Source of the DNA: Coprococcus sp.
GTDB taxonomy: Bacteria; Bacillota; Clostridia; Lachnospirales; Lachnospiraceae
Direction of reading: 5' to 3'
Assembly (NCBI GenBank): GCA_016297495.1
Contig: JAEDGN010000063.1
Location: forward strand, 1-11,522
Length of the DNA stretch: 11,522 bases
The position numbers were made by a program, and so were the translations under genes. Of the stretch, positions 1-7,325 are shown piece after piece (position 1 is the stretch's first letter; each line of letters begins with the position of its first letter). The notes under the pieces are model-generated. The model saw nothing but the letters and a program-made list of their open reading frames with translations, did no database searches and was not told where the DNA came from.

Positions 1-285
1 ATGGATGCTTTTAAAAAGCTGACAGGTGAAGAGGAAGACGGCAAAGATGTTGCGTTCCGTCCGGAGGTGATCGAGATCGGCACGAAACCGGTTGAGAAGG
101 AAGGATATATTACGATTAGGGGCCGTGTTGCCGTCAGCCTGCCTCATGGCAATGTCCTTCGTTATGCAGTAATGTGTGGGGATCATCAGATTGATGTGGA
201 TGTATTATTCAAGAAGGCAACGATTATTCCAAATAATACAGATGTCTATCTGGCACTTAAAAAAGAAGATTGTATTTTCCTGTAA
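1..285 (+). CDS. C-terminal part of an ABC-transporter ATP-binding protein (TOBE domain), partial at left edge
   Basis: The 94 visible codons contain no Walker A, Walker B or signature motif. Residues about 19-94 resemble the TOBE domain that ends sugar, glycerol-phosphate, polyamine and iron import ATPases: an FRPEVIEIG strand, a central beta region around LPHGNVLRYAV, and a closing segment ending VYLALKKEDCIFL. In such ATPases this domain follows about 240 residues of nucleotide-binding domain, so the gene very probably begins upstream and the ATG at base 1 is an internal methionine at the cut. The role would be sensing or regulating the ATPase dimer of a cytoplasmic-membrane importer. The next gene encodes a glycerophosphodiesterase, so a glycerophosphodiester or glycerol-phosphate importer is plausible, but the substrate cannot be read from this fragment. 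A free-standing 94-residue protein is the alternative. Confidence 0.68.
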   Translation: MDAFKKLTGEEEDGKDVAFRPEVIEIGTKPVEKEGYITIRGRVAVSLPHGNVLRYAVMCGDHQIDVDVLFKKATIIPNNTDVYLALKKEDCIFL

Positions 286-342
286 AGGAATAGCTGCAAT
301 CAATCAGAAAACAGCATAATGTAACGCGTAGGAGATGAAGAG

Positions 343-382
343 CAGCGAAATGGACGGTCAGAGAGGACCGGCTGTTTCGCTG
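343..382 (+). other. Strong imperfect hairpin between the ABC-ATPase gene and gdpD
   Basis: Two nested inverted repeats form one long stem. CAGCGAAA (343-350) pairs with TTTCGCTG (375-382), and CGGTC (355-359) pairs with GACCG (366-370) around a 6-base AGAGAG loop. The intervening TGGA/GCTG can form one Watson-Crick pair and two G-U pairs. No U-run follows on either strand, so it is not a typical Rho-independent terminator. It may be a processing or stabilising element, or an attenuator that changes the ratio of transporter to GDPD message. The pairing is seen directly; the role is unknown. Confidence 0.6.
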
Positions 383-415
383 TGTCTGCATGTAAAAAAG
401 CAGGGAGATGGGGTT

Positions 416-1141
416 ATGACAAAGAATTTTGCACATCGCGGTTTCAGCGGTAAATATCCGGAGAATACATTACTGGCTTTTCAGAAGGCTATTGAAGAGG
501 GAATTGACGGTATTGAAAATGATGTTCATTTGACAAAGGATGGTGTGCCGGTCATTATTCATGATGAGCTGGTGGACAGAACTACGAACGGCACCGGCTA
601 TATCAAGGATATGACCTATGAAGAAGTGGCCGGGCTGGATGCGTCTTACATTTTCAAAGAATATGGCTTCCAGAAGATACCGACTCTTCGTGAATATCTG
701 GAACTGGTGAAGGATACGGATATTATTACCAATATTGAGCTGAAAACGGGAGTTTTTGAATATCCGGGGATTGAGCAGAAGGTTTATGATATGGTCAGGG
801 AATTCGGGATGTTGGATCGTATTATCATTTCTTCCTTTAACCATTATTCTGTTCTCAGAATGAAAGCCATTGATCCGGCTGTCAAATGCGGCATGCTGGA
901 GGAATCATGGCTGATCAATGCAGGTGCCTATGTGGCGTCCACAGGTGTGGAATGTTTTCATCCTTATTTCAGAAATATGACCCCGGAAAATGTGGCTGAA
1001 GTAAAATCCCATGGTCTGGAGATCAACACATGGACGGTTAACGAAGAGGAAGATATCCGGGAGATGTTCAGAGTGGGTGTGGATTCTGTCATTGGCAATT
1101 ATCCGGATCGTGTGAATCGGATTCGGGCGAGTCTTGAATGA
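416..1141 (+). CDS. Glycerophosphodiester phosphodiesterase (cytoplasmic, GDPD family)
   Basis: This 241-residue protein hydrolyses glycerophosphodiesters to glycerol-3-phosphate plus the alcohol (ethanolamine, choline, inositol or glycerol). The family hallmarks are present: H7-R8-G9, the PENT motif at 15-18, E34-x-D36 as expected metal ligands followed by the LTKDG turn, and catalytic-type H49 in IIHDE. Further TIM-barrel strands are NIELKTG, IISSFN and, near the end, INTWTVN and VIGNYPD. There is no signal peptide or membrane segment, so it should act in the cytoplasm on imported substrate. I chose the ATG at 416 because GGGAG (403-407) lies 8 bases upstream and the family fold starts right after it. 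An in-frame ATG at 335 has AGGAG touching it and would translate through the hairpin. The gene follows a transporter ATPase gene and precedes eutA. Substrate specificity cannot be read from sequence alone. Confidence 0.93.
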   Translation: MTKNFAHRGFSGKYPENTLLAFQKAIEEGIDGIENDVHLTKDGVPVIIHDELVDRTTNGTGYIKDMTYEEVAGLDASYIFKEYGFQKIPTLREYLELVKDTDIITNIELKTGVFEYPGIEQKVYDMVREFGMLDRIIISSFNHYSVLRMKAIDPAVKCGMLEESWLINAGAYVASTGVECFHPYFRNMTPENVAEVKSHGLEINTWTVNEEEDIREMFRVGVDSVIGNYPDRVNRIRASLE

Positions 1142-1163
1142 TGCTGCGGATCGGAAGGTTTCA

Positions 1164-1192
1164 TTGCCTGAATGCCGGTTTTATAGTATAAT
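1164..1192 (+). promoter_or_regulatory. Sigma-A-type promoter for the eut operon
   Basis: TTGCCT (1164-1169, 4 of 6 consensus) and TATAAT (1187-1192, perfect) are separated by exactly 17 bases. Transcription would begin near 1198-1200, leaving a leader of only about 20 bases before the eutA start at 1219. That is too short for a cobalamin riboswitch or a two-hairpin antiterminator. The site is in the only sizeable non-coding gap before the operon. Confidence 0.72.
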
Positions 1193-1197
1193 AAAAC
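1178..1197. promoter_or_regulatory. 20-base inverted repeat covering the -10 box (candidate operator)
   Basis: The arms GTTTTAT (1178-1184) and ATAAAAC (1191-1197) are perfect reverse complements around a 6-base centre, AGTATA. The repeat overlaps the whole -10 hexamer, a usual position for a repressor operator. Read as RNA in a transcript from upstream, it would be a weak hairpin with a hexaloop starting with A. The loop has G at position 2 rather than position 4, so it does not fit the loop bound by ANTAR-domain EutV. AT-richness makes a chance palindrome possible. Confidence 0.45.
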
Positions 1198-1218
1198 ATA
1201 TTTAGGATGTGGGATAGT

Positions 1219-2715
1219 ATGGGTGATGCGTCAACGATATTAAGTGTCGGCATTGATGTGGGAACATCAACGACGCAGGTTGTCTTCAGCAGACTGACCA
1301 TGGACAATTCAGCGGGATATTTTTCGGTGCCAAATGTGTCCATTGTGGATAAGAAAGTTGTTTATAAAAGTGCGGTCTATCTGACACCGCTGAAAACAGA
1401 TGTCCTCATAGATGCGGACGGGCTGCGCAGGATTGTGGCCGGAGAGTTCCGGAAGGCCGGCTATGCACCCGGAGATACAGACAGCGGTGCCGTCATCATT
1501 ACCGGGGAATCGGCCCGGAAGGAGAATGCAGATGCCGTATTGCAGAGCTTGTCTGGGTTTGCCGGTGATTTTGTTGTATCAGCAGCCGGACCGGATATGG
1601 AATCCCTGATTGCAGGAAAGGGAAGCGGCGCATGGCAGTACAGCATGGATCATCACTGCCGGGTGGTGAACCTGGATATCGGCGGCGGCACTGCCAACGT
1701 GGTTCTGTTTGATGATGGAGAGACAATAGCCCGGGGGTGCCTGGATATCGGCGGCAGATTGATTTGTGTGGACAGGAATGGCAGGATTACCAGGGTTAGC
1801 CCGGCGGCGGTTGTGATGGCAGCAGCGGCAGGTGTGGCGGCGGCAGAGGGAGACCGGGCGGATGAGAGGACCTTGACGGCGGTGACGGAGCAGATGGCAG
1901 CGGTATTGGAGTGTTATCTGGGACTGGATGATATTTCGGCCGATGCAGAAATATCCGGCAGCCGGCCGGGACCCGGAAGGCACGACGGGAATGGATGTGA
2001 ACTTGCGGCCAGGGTGAAGACCCCGGGCAGCAGTGAATTTTCCTGTACGGGAGGCATAGATGCCATTTGTTTTTCCGGCGGCGTGGCGGACATGATTTAT
2101 CATGAAGAGATGGATATATGGAAGTACGGAGACATAGGTGTGCTTCTGGGAAGAGCCATTCGCAGCAGCCGGCTGTGCACAGCGTTTACAGTGATACATC
2201 CCGGAGAGACGATCCGGGCGACGGTGGTCGGAGCCGGCACTTATACGACAACGATTTCCGGAAGTACCATCAGCTATTCGGAGGATATATTCCCGTTAAA
2301 GAATATTCCGGTGATTAAGCTGGATGAACAGCTCCAGGAGGAATGCTTTGAGGGAAGGACAGATCATATCATCGGACGGATCCGGTGGGCACTGGGCCAG
2401 AATGATGCAGAACGTTTTATTCTGGCGATGAAGGGCAGAATAAATCCGGGTTATGAGGAAATGAAAAGGGCGGCGGCAGCCATTGGTCAGGTGATGGATG
2501 CGGTACTGCCGGCGGGGGAACCGCTGCTGCTGGTTATAGAGAGCGATATTGCCAAGGCCATGGGGCAGCTGCTGCGGCGGCAGCCGGGGATGAACCGGCA
2601 GGTTGTGGCCATTGACAGTATTCGGGTAGAAGATGGCGAATATGTGGATATGGGAAAGCCGATGATGAATGGCATGGTGATCCCTGTCGTTGTAAAAACA
2701 CTGATTTTTGGATGA
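1219..2715 (+). CDS. eutA: Ethanolamine ammonia-lyase reactivating factor EutA
   Basis: EutA is an actin/Hsp70-fold ATPase that removes damaged cobalamin from inactivated EutBC so that fresh adenosylcobalamin can bind. The 498 residues show the ASKHA pattern: phosphate loop 1 around GIDVGTSTTQ (11-20), phosphate loop 2 DIGGGTAN (153-160), a repeated LDIGGR turn (175-180), the FSGGVAD segment (285-291), and the family end region GAGTYTTTISGST (338-350). It is somewhat longer than the roughly 470 residues I expect for EutA; the extra length lies in a Gly/Ser/Pro-rich stretch at about 240-278. I prefer the ATG at 1219 over the in-frame ATG at 1207, because the purine-rich AGGATGTGGGA (1204-1214) can serve the former but abuts the latter. 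It heads the operon just behind the promoter; eutB follows after 25 bases. Confidence 0.95.
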   Translation: MGDASTILSVGIDVGTSTTQVVFSRLTMDNSAGYFSVPNVSIVDKKVVYKSAVYLTPLKTDVLIDADGLRRIVAGEFRKAGYAPGDTDSGAVIITGESARKENADAVLQSLSGFAGDFVVSAAGPDMESLIAGKGSGAWQYSMDHHCRVVNLDIGGGTANVVLFDDGETIARGCLDIGGRLICVDRNGRITRVSPAAVVMAAAAGVAAAEGDRADERTLTAVTEQMAAVLECYLGLDDISADAEISGSRPGPGRHDGNGCELAARVKTPGSSEFSCTGGIDAICFSGGVADMIYHEEMDIWKYGDIGVLLGRAIRSSRLCTAFTVIHPGETIRATVVGAGTYTTTISGSTISYSEDIFPLKNIPVIKLDEQLQEECFEGRTDHIIGRIRWALGQNDAERFILAMKGRINPGYEEMKRAAAAIGQVMDAVLPAGEPLLLVIESDIAKAMGQLLRRQPGMNRQVVAIDSIRVEDGEYVDMGKPMMNGMVIPVVVKTLIFG

Positions 2716-2740
2716 TACAGGAAAGGAAGAAGGTGAAAAA

Positions 2741-4123
2741 ATGAAACTGGCAACAGTACTTTCAGGACAGGCATTTGTGTTCCGTTCCATGAAGGAGGTT
2801 CTGGCCAAGGCCAATGAGCTGAAATCCGGTGATGTACTGGCGGGAGTGGCCGCAGCATCGGATCTGGAAAGAATCGCGGCAAAAGAAGTGCTCAGTCAGC
2901 TGCTTCTGTCCGATCTGCGCAACAATCCGGCAGTACCCTATGAAGAGGATGAGGTGACGAGGATCATTCAGGATCAGGTGGATGAGGCTGTCTATGAGCG
3001 GATTAAAAACTGGACAGTGGCGGAGCTTCGGGAATATATACTGAGCCATGAGACGACAGAAGATGATATTCATCTTCTGAGCCGGGGACTTACCAGTGAA
3101 ATGATCGCTGCAGTATGCAAACTGATGTCCAATATGGATCTGGTCTATGGTGCCAATAAGGTCCGGGTATCGGCCCGCTGCAATACAACGATCGGTCTCC
3201 GTGGGACGCTGGCCACCCGACTGCAGCCGAATCACTCTACGGATAATGTGGAAGGTATTACGGCCTCTTTGTTTGAAGGCCTCAGCTATGGCTGCGGTGA
3301 TGCGCTGATCGGCCTGAATCCGGTGAATGATACGGTATCCAGTCTTTCAGAGGTACTGAAACGTTTTGATGAAGTCAAGAGGCAGTTTGAAATACCGACC
3401 CAGATCTGTGTACTGGGACATATAACGACTCAGATCGAGGCAGTGAAAAAAGGTGCTCCGGCGGATATGATCTTTCAGTCCGTTGCCGGAAGTGAGAAGG
3501 GCAACAGAGCATTTGGCTTCAGTGCGGATACGGTCAGGGAAGCTATGGCCCTTCTGAAGGAAAAAGGAACAGGACAGGGACCGGATGTGATGTATTTTGA
3601 GACGGGACAGGGATCGGAACTGTCGTCGGACGCACATTTCGGGGCGGATCAGGTCACCATGGAGGCACGCTGTTATGGTTTTGCAAAAGCCTTTCATCCC
3701 TTTATGGTGAATACGGTGGTTGGTTTTATCGGACCGGAATATCTTTATGACAGCCGTCAGGTCATCCGGGCAGGCCTGGAAGATCATTTTATGGGCAAGC
3801 TGACAGGTATCCCGATGGGCTGTGACTGCTGTTATACCAATCATATGCAGGCAGATCAGAATGATATTGAGAATCTGGCCATGCTGCTGGCATCGGCGGG
3901 GGTCAATTATATTCTTGGTGTGCCGACCAGTGATGATGTCATGCTGAACTATCAGACCAATGCCTATCATGATGCGGCAGCGATCCGGGAGATTCTTGGC
4001 CTGCGTCCGATTAAGGAATTTGATGAATGGCTGGAGAAAATGGGTATCAGTGAGAACGGAAGACTGACAAAGTACGCCGGAGACCCGACCATCTTTACAC
4101 AGAGGGGAGGCGGACACCATTGA
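2741..4123 (+). CDS. eutB: Ethanolamine ammonia-lyase large (catalytic) subunit EutB
   Basis: EutB is the TIM-barrel subunit of the adenosylcobalamin-dependent lyase that converts ethanolamine to acetaldehyde and ammonia inside the microcompartment. The 460-residue length matches the family (about 453). Substrate-site residues known from the enterobacterial enzyme fall at the same numbers: R160 and Q162 in the RLQPN motif, N193 in GLNPVND, E287 in FETGQGSE and D362 in MGCDCCYTNH. No key residue is missing. The ATG at 2741 is chosen because GAAGGTG lies about 6 bases upstream and MKLATVL is the usual family start; an in-frame TTG at 2708 would overlap eutA. The stop overlaps the eutC start by 4 bases, as expected for subunits made in equal amounts. 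Confidence 0.98.
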   Translation: MKLATVLSGQAFVFRSMKEVLAKANELKSGDVLAGVAAASDLERIAAKEVLSQLLLSDLRNNPAVPYEEDEVTRIIQDQVDEAVYERIKNWTVAELREYILSHETTEDDIHLLSRGLTSEMIAAVCKLMSNMDLVYGANKVRVSARCNTTIGLRGTLATRLQPNHSTDNVEGITASLFEGLSYGCGDALIGLNPVNDTVSSLSEVLKRFDEVKRQFEIPTQICVLGHITTQIEAVKKGAPADMIFQSVAGSEKGNRAFGFSADTVREAMALLKEKGTGQGPDVMYFETGQGSELSSDAHFGADQVTMEARCYGFAKAFHPFMVNTVVGFIGPEYLYDSRQVIRAGLEDHFMGKLTGIPMGCDCCYTNHMQADQNDIENLAMLLASAGVNYILGVPTSDDVMLNYQTNAYHDAAAIREILGLRPIKEFDEWLEKMGISENGRLTKYAGDPTIFTQRGGGHH

Positions 4124-5046
4124 AAATAGATGAGGCGCTTATAGAGCGGATTGTAAGGCAGGTCGTGACGGAGATCATGGCTCAGGAGACAGCCGGACAG
4201 CCGGATGCTGGATTGTCTGAAGGCGCTGGTGGAAATGCTGTCGGCGGCGGTGGATATGTCAGGGGAGAGTCGGCCCATGATGTGGATATCACAGAGGATA
4301 TTACTTCACCGGAGGTGAAAAGCCGTCCGCTGCTGGACCATCCGCAGGATCCGCAGGCACTGGAGCGCATGATGCGTCTGACAACGGCGCGTATCGGTGT
4401 GGGATGTGCCGGTCCGAGACTTAAGACTCAGACGCTTCTGACCCTTAGGGCTGATCATGCAAGGGCCAGAGATGCGGTGATGCTGGATGTGCAGGAGGAA
4501 GTCATCGATGCTTTGAAGCTTTTTACTGTACAGACCCGCTGCAGGGACAAGAATGAATTCCTCACAAGGCCCGATCTTGGGAGAAGGCTCAATGACGAGG
4601 GCGTAAAAAGGGTTCAGTCGGAGTGTGTGATGAATCCTGATGTTCAGATCTGCGTGGCTGACGGTCTCAGTTCGACAGCCGTCAATGCCAATATTCTGAA
4701 TATCATGCCCGTATTGATGGATGGCCTGCAGGCTGCCGGAGTGAAGGTGGGAACCCCGTTTTTCATAAAGTATGGCCGTGTGGCCGTGGAGGATCAGATT
4801 GCTGAGCTTCTGGGAGCCAAAGTCATCTGCATTTTTGTAGGTGAGCGTCCGGGGCTTGGTACGGCGGAGAGTATGAGTGCTTATCTGGCCTATAATGCAA
4901 GGATGGGTATGCCGGAGGCCAGGCGGACGGTGGTGTCCAATATTCATAAGGATGGTATATCTGCCGTGGAGGCAGGTGCCTATATGACGGATCTGATCGG
5001 GAAGATCCTTGACAGGAAGGCCAGCGGAGTAGAACTGCAGAACTAG
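4120..5046 (+). CDS. eutC: Ethanolamine ammonia-lyase small subunit EutC
   Basis: EutC, 308 residues, completes the cobalamin site of the lyase with EutB. Residues 1-22 (LIERIVRQVVTEIMAQ) form a predicted amphipathic helix like the N-terminal peptide that targets EutC to the shell in Salmonella. A flexible Gly/Ala-rich, acidic linker (about 23-68, including a GGGG run at 42-45) follows. The cobalamin-binding core spans about 80-300, with RIGVGCAGPR (91-100), the ADHARARDAV helix (111-120), the VADGLSSTAVNAN segment (179-191), FIKYGRVAVED (215-225) and VGERPGLGTAESM (240-252). The start is TTG at 4120, overlapping the eutB stop; GGGGAGG (4104-4110) lies 9 bases upstream. The rare start and the 4-base overlap suggest translation coupled to eutB. 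Confidence 0.97.
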   Translation: MKIDEALIERIVRQVVTEIMAQETAGQPDAGLSEGAGGNAVGGGGYVRGESAHDVDITEDITSPEVKSRPLLDHPQDPQALERMMRLTTARIGVGCAGPRLKTQTLLTLRADHARARDAVMLDVQEEVIDALKLFTVQTRCRDKNEFLTRPDLGRRLNDEGVKRVQSECVMNPDVQICVADGLSSTAVNANILNIMPVLMDGLQAAGVKVGTPFFIKYGRVAVEDQIAELLGAKVICIFVGERPGLGTAESMSAYLAYNARMGMPEARRTVVSNIHKDGISAVEAGAYMTDLIGKILDRKASGVELQN

Positions 5047-5064
5047 CAAAAGGCAGGAGAAGTT

Positions 5065-5724
5065 ATGAGAAATGATCCTATAAGGACAAAGGTTTTGAGT
5101 ATACGGCTGATTCCCAATGCGGACAGGTTTCTGCTGCAGGCGATGAAGGTGCAGGAGGGACATCGGAGCCTTGGCCTCATTACAACAGATTGTGACGATG
5201 TTTCCTATGCGGCCCTTGATGAAGCGACGAAGAAAGCCCGGGTGTCTGTGGCTTATGCCAGAAGCATGTATGCGGGATCAGGGAATGCCAGCACGGCGCT
5301 GGCCGGCGAATTTATCGGTATTCTTTCAGGAGAGGATCCGGAGGAAGTAAAAAGCGGTCTTGCGGCAGCGGTCAGTTACATAGAAAATGATGCCTGCTTT
5401 TACAGTGCCAATGATGATGACAGTATCGTTTATTTTGCCCAGTGTATTTCGAGGACGGGTTCTTATCTGTCTGAGATGGCCGGTGTGCCGGAAGGTACGG
5501 CCATGGCGTATCTGATTGCGCCTCCGCTGGAGGCGATCACCGGCCTGGATGCGGCATTGAAGGCGGCGGATGTGGAGATGAACCTGTTTTATGGTCCACC
5601 AACGGAGACCAATTTCGCAGGAGGACTGCTGACCGGTGATCAGGCAGCCTGCCGTGCGGCCTGTGAGGCTTTCAGGGAGATGGTTTGCCGGATCGCAGAG
5701 CAGCCGGTTGAAGAAATAGAGTAA
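5065..5724 (+). CDS. eutL: Microcompartment shell protein EutL (tandem BMC domains)
   Basis: EutL is a trimeric pseudohexamer tile of the shell whose large central pore can open and close, and ethanolamine and cobalamin have been reported to bind it in related proteins. At 219 residues it is the same length as the enterobacterial protein. Two BMC domains follow one another. Strongly conserved segments are GLITTDCDDVSYAALDEATK (about 37-56), VAYARSMYAGSGNAST (about 62-77) and, near the C-terminus, MNLFYGPPTETNFAGGLLTG. The start is ATG at 5065 with AGGAG (5055-5059) five bases upstream. It lies 18 bases after eutC, so shell and enzyme genes are co-transcribed. There are no membrane segments. 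Confidence 0.97.
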   Translation: MRNDPIRTKVLSIRLIPNADRFLLQAMKVQEGHRSLGLITTDCDDVSYAALDEATKKARVSVAYARSMYAGSGNASTALAGEFIGILSGEDPEEVKSGLAAAVSYIENDACFYSANDDDSIVYFAQCISRTGSYLSEMAGVPEGTAMAYLIAPPLEAITGLDAALKAADVEMNLFYGPPTETNFAGGLLTGDQAACRAACEAFREMVCRIAEQPVEEIE

Positions 5725-5769
5725 TAGTCAATGATAATGAATTAAAGAAATAGAAGAAGGTGATTTTGG

Positions 5770-7293
5770 GTGGAATTTGATAAGGATCTAAGATCCATAC
5801 AGGAGGTCCGGTGGCTGGTGGCCAGGGCAGTGGTTGCTCAGAAGGAGCTGGCCAGGATGTCTCAGCAGCAGGTAGATGCCATTGTCAGAGCCATAGCGGA
5901 GGCATGCGCGTCCCAGGCAGAACGACTGGCAAAGATGGCTGTGGAGGAAACCGGTTTTGGTATCTGGCAGGATAAGGTGCTGAAGAATCTGCTTGGTTCT
6001 TCCATTACCTGGGATAGTGTCAGGGACATGAAGACGGTGGGGATTATCCGTGAGGATAAGCAGAAGCGGATCATGGAAGTCGGTGTGCCGATGGGGGTGG
6101 TTGCTGCGCTGATTCCTTCAACGAATCCGACATCGACCACCATGTACAAGTCGATTATTTCCATCAAGGCAGGCAATGCCATCGTCATCAGTCCGCATCC
6201 GAATGCGAAAAACTGTATTCTGGAAACGGCAAAGGTAATTATTGAGGCGGCCAGAAAGGCAGGAGCACCGGATGGCATCGTTCAGTGTATCACCCTTCCT
6301 ACCATGGAGGCGACGGATGCATTGCTGAAGAACCGGAATATCGGCATTATTCTGGCAACGGGCGGTGAAGCCATGGTAAGGGCTGCCTACAGCTCCGGCA
6401 ATCCGGCATTGGGTGTGGGTCCGGGCAACGGACCGGCTTTTATTGAAAAGTCAGCCAATATTCCGCTGGCAGTGAAGCGGATCATGGACAGTAAGACATT
6501 TGATAACGGTACGATCTGTGCATCAGAGCAAAGTATTATTACGGAGCGCTGTGTTGAGCAGAAAGTTGTGGATGAAGTGACCCGTCAGGGTGGTTATTTC
6601 ATGACACAGGAGGAATCGGAGAAGTTGTCGCGGTTTATTCTGAGAGCCAATGGCACCATGAATCCGAAGATCGTCGGAAAGAGTGCACAGACGCTGGCAG
6701 AGATGGCGGGAATCTCCATTCCGGCGGGGACAAGGGTGCTTTTGTCCAGGCAGCGGACTGTAGGCAGGGATAATCCTTATTCCAGAGAAAAACTGTGTCC
6801 GATCCTTGCCTTTTATGTGGAGGACGGCTGGGAGGAAGCCTGCCGCCGTTCCATAGAAATATTGAATAATGAAGGTGCAGGACATACGATGGTCATTCAC
6901 AGTGAGGATGCAAGTGTGATCCGTGAATTTGCCCTTCAAAAGCCGGTATCAAGGCTTCTGGTCAATACGCCGGGAGCACTGGGAGGTGTCGGAGCAACGA
7001 CAGGCCTTCAGCCGGCACTGACACTGGGATGCGGCTCTGTCGGAGGCAGTGCTACTTCCGATAATGTCAGCCCGCTGAATCTGATCAATATCCGCCGTGT
7101 GGCCTGGGGACTTTGCGAGCTGGATGATCTGAGAAAACAGCAGGCCGGACATCAGGAAACAGCAGCATCCGGCCCATCCGGCAGGCAGGAGGATCTGTCA
7201 GCAGGACCGGCGGGAACGGGGCAGATCACAGAGGATGATATAGCAAGAATTACAAAAGCAGTTCTGCAGCGTCTTGGCGCTGTTAACAAATAA
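5770..7293 (+). CDS. eutE: CoA-acylating acetaldehyde dehydrogenase EutE with C-terminal targeting helix
   Basis: This 507-residue enzyme oxidises acetaldehyde to acetyl-CoA with NAD+ and CoA inside the compartment. The nucleotide-binding region carries GVPMGVVAALIPSTNPTST (105-123) and ISPHPNAK (140-147). The catalytic cysteine is C250 in DNGTICASEQS, and the C-terminal part has NTPGALGGVGATTGL (399-413). The core ends near 455. A Gly/Ser/Pro-rich linker (about 456-485) then leads to a short amphipathic helix, DDIARITKAVLQRLGA (489-504). In enterobacterial EutE an equivalent helix sits at the N-terminus, which is absent here. The start is GTG at 5770, with AGAAGG ending 9 bases upstream. The core resembles the clostridial form related to the aldehyde half of AdhE; PduP-type activity on propionaldehyde cannot be excluded, but the context argues for acetaldehyde. 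Confidence 0.95.
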   Translation: MEFDKDLRSIQEVRWLVARAVVAQKELARMSQQQVDAIVRAIAEACASQAERLAKMAVEETGFGIWQDKVLKNLLGSSITWDSVRDMKTVGIIREDKQKRIMEVGVPMGVVAALIPSTNPTSTTMYKSIISIKAGNAIVISPHPNAKNCILETAKVIIEAARKAGAPDGIVQCITLPTMEATDALLKNRNIGIILATGGEAMVRAAYSSGNPALGVGPGNGPAFIEKSANIPLAVKRIMDSKTFDNGTICASEQSIITERCVEQKVVDEVTRQGGYFMTQEESEKLSRFILRANGTMNPKIVGKSAQTLAEMAGISIPAGTRVLLSRQRTVGRDNPYSREKLCPILAFYVEDGWEEACRRSIEILNNEGAGHTMVIHSEDASVIREFALQKPVSRLLVNTPGALGGVGATTGLQPALTLGCGSVGGSATSDNVSPLNLINIRRVAWGLCELDDLRKQQAGHQETAASGPSGRQEDLSAGPAGTGQITEDDIARITKAVLQRLGAVNK

Positions 7294-7325
7294 AAACATC
7301 ATTAAATTAATGGAGGTATAAAATT

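Noticed and set aside
343..400. Rho-independent terminator after the ABC-ATPase gene
   Set aside because: The stem is good, but no U-rich run follows on the + strand (TGTCTGCATG) or on the - strand.
335..415. A longer GDPD reading frame starting at ATG 335
   Set aside because: AGGAG directly touches this ATG with no spacer, the 27 extra codons run through the hairpin, and they match nothing in GDPD. ATG 416 has a well-spaced ribosome site and the HRG motif right after it.
1178..1197. EutV (ANTAR) antiterminator hairpin
   Set aside because: The hexaloop AGTATA has A at position 1 but not the G at position 4 expected, there is no paired second hairpin or terminator, and the repeat overlaps the promoter itself.
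1207..1218. EutA start at ATG 1207
   Set aside because: The AGG before it is adjacent, leaving no spacer. The ATG at 1219 has a purine-rich upstream stretch at usable distance.
1579..2199. Minus-strand open frames inside eutA, and similar ones inside eutB (3347-4120), eutC (4306-5163) and eutT-pduL (7734-8588)
   Set aside because: They lie opposite strongly conserved genes, have His/Cys/Arg-rich translations typical of antisense frames, and show no recognisable domain or convincing ribosome site.
5708..5738. Possible internal promoter before eutE (TTGAAG, 19-base gap, GATAAT)
   Set aside because: The spacing is poor, the -35 match is weak, and AT-rich intergenic sequence gives such hits by chance. 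Not strong enough to annotate.
7283..7311. Possible promoter before eutM (TTAACA, 17 bases, ATTAAT)
   Set aside because: The -10 lacks the key second-position A, and transcription would start at or past the GGAGG ribosome site.
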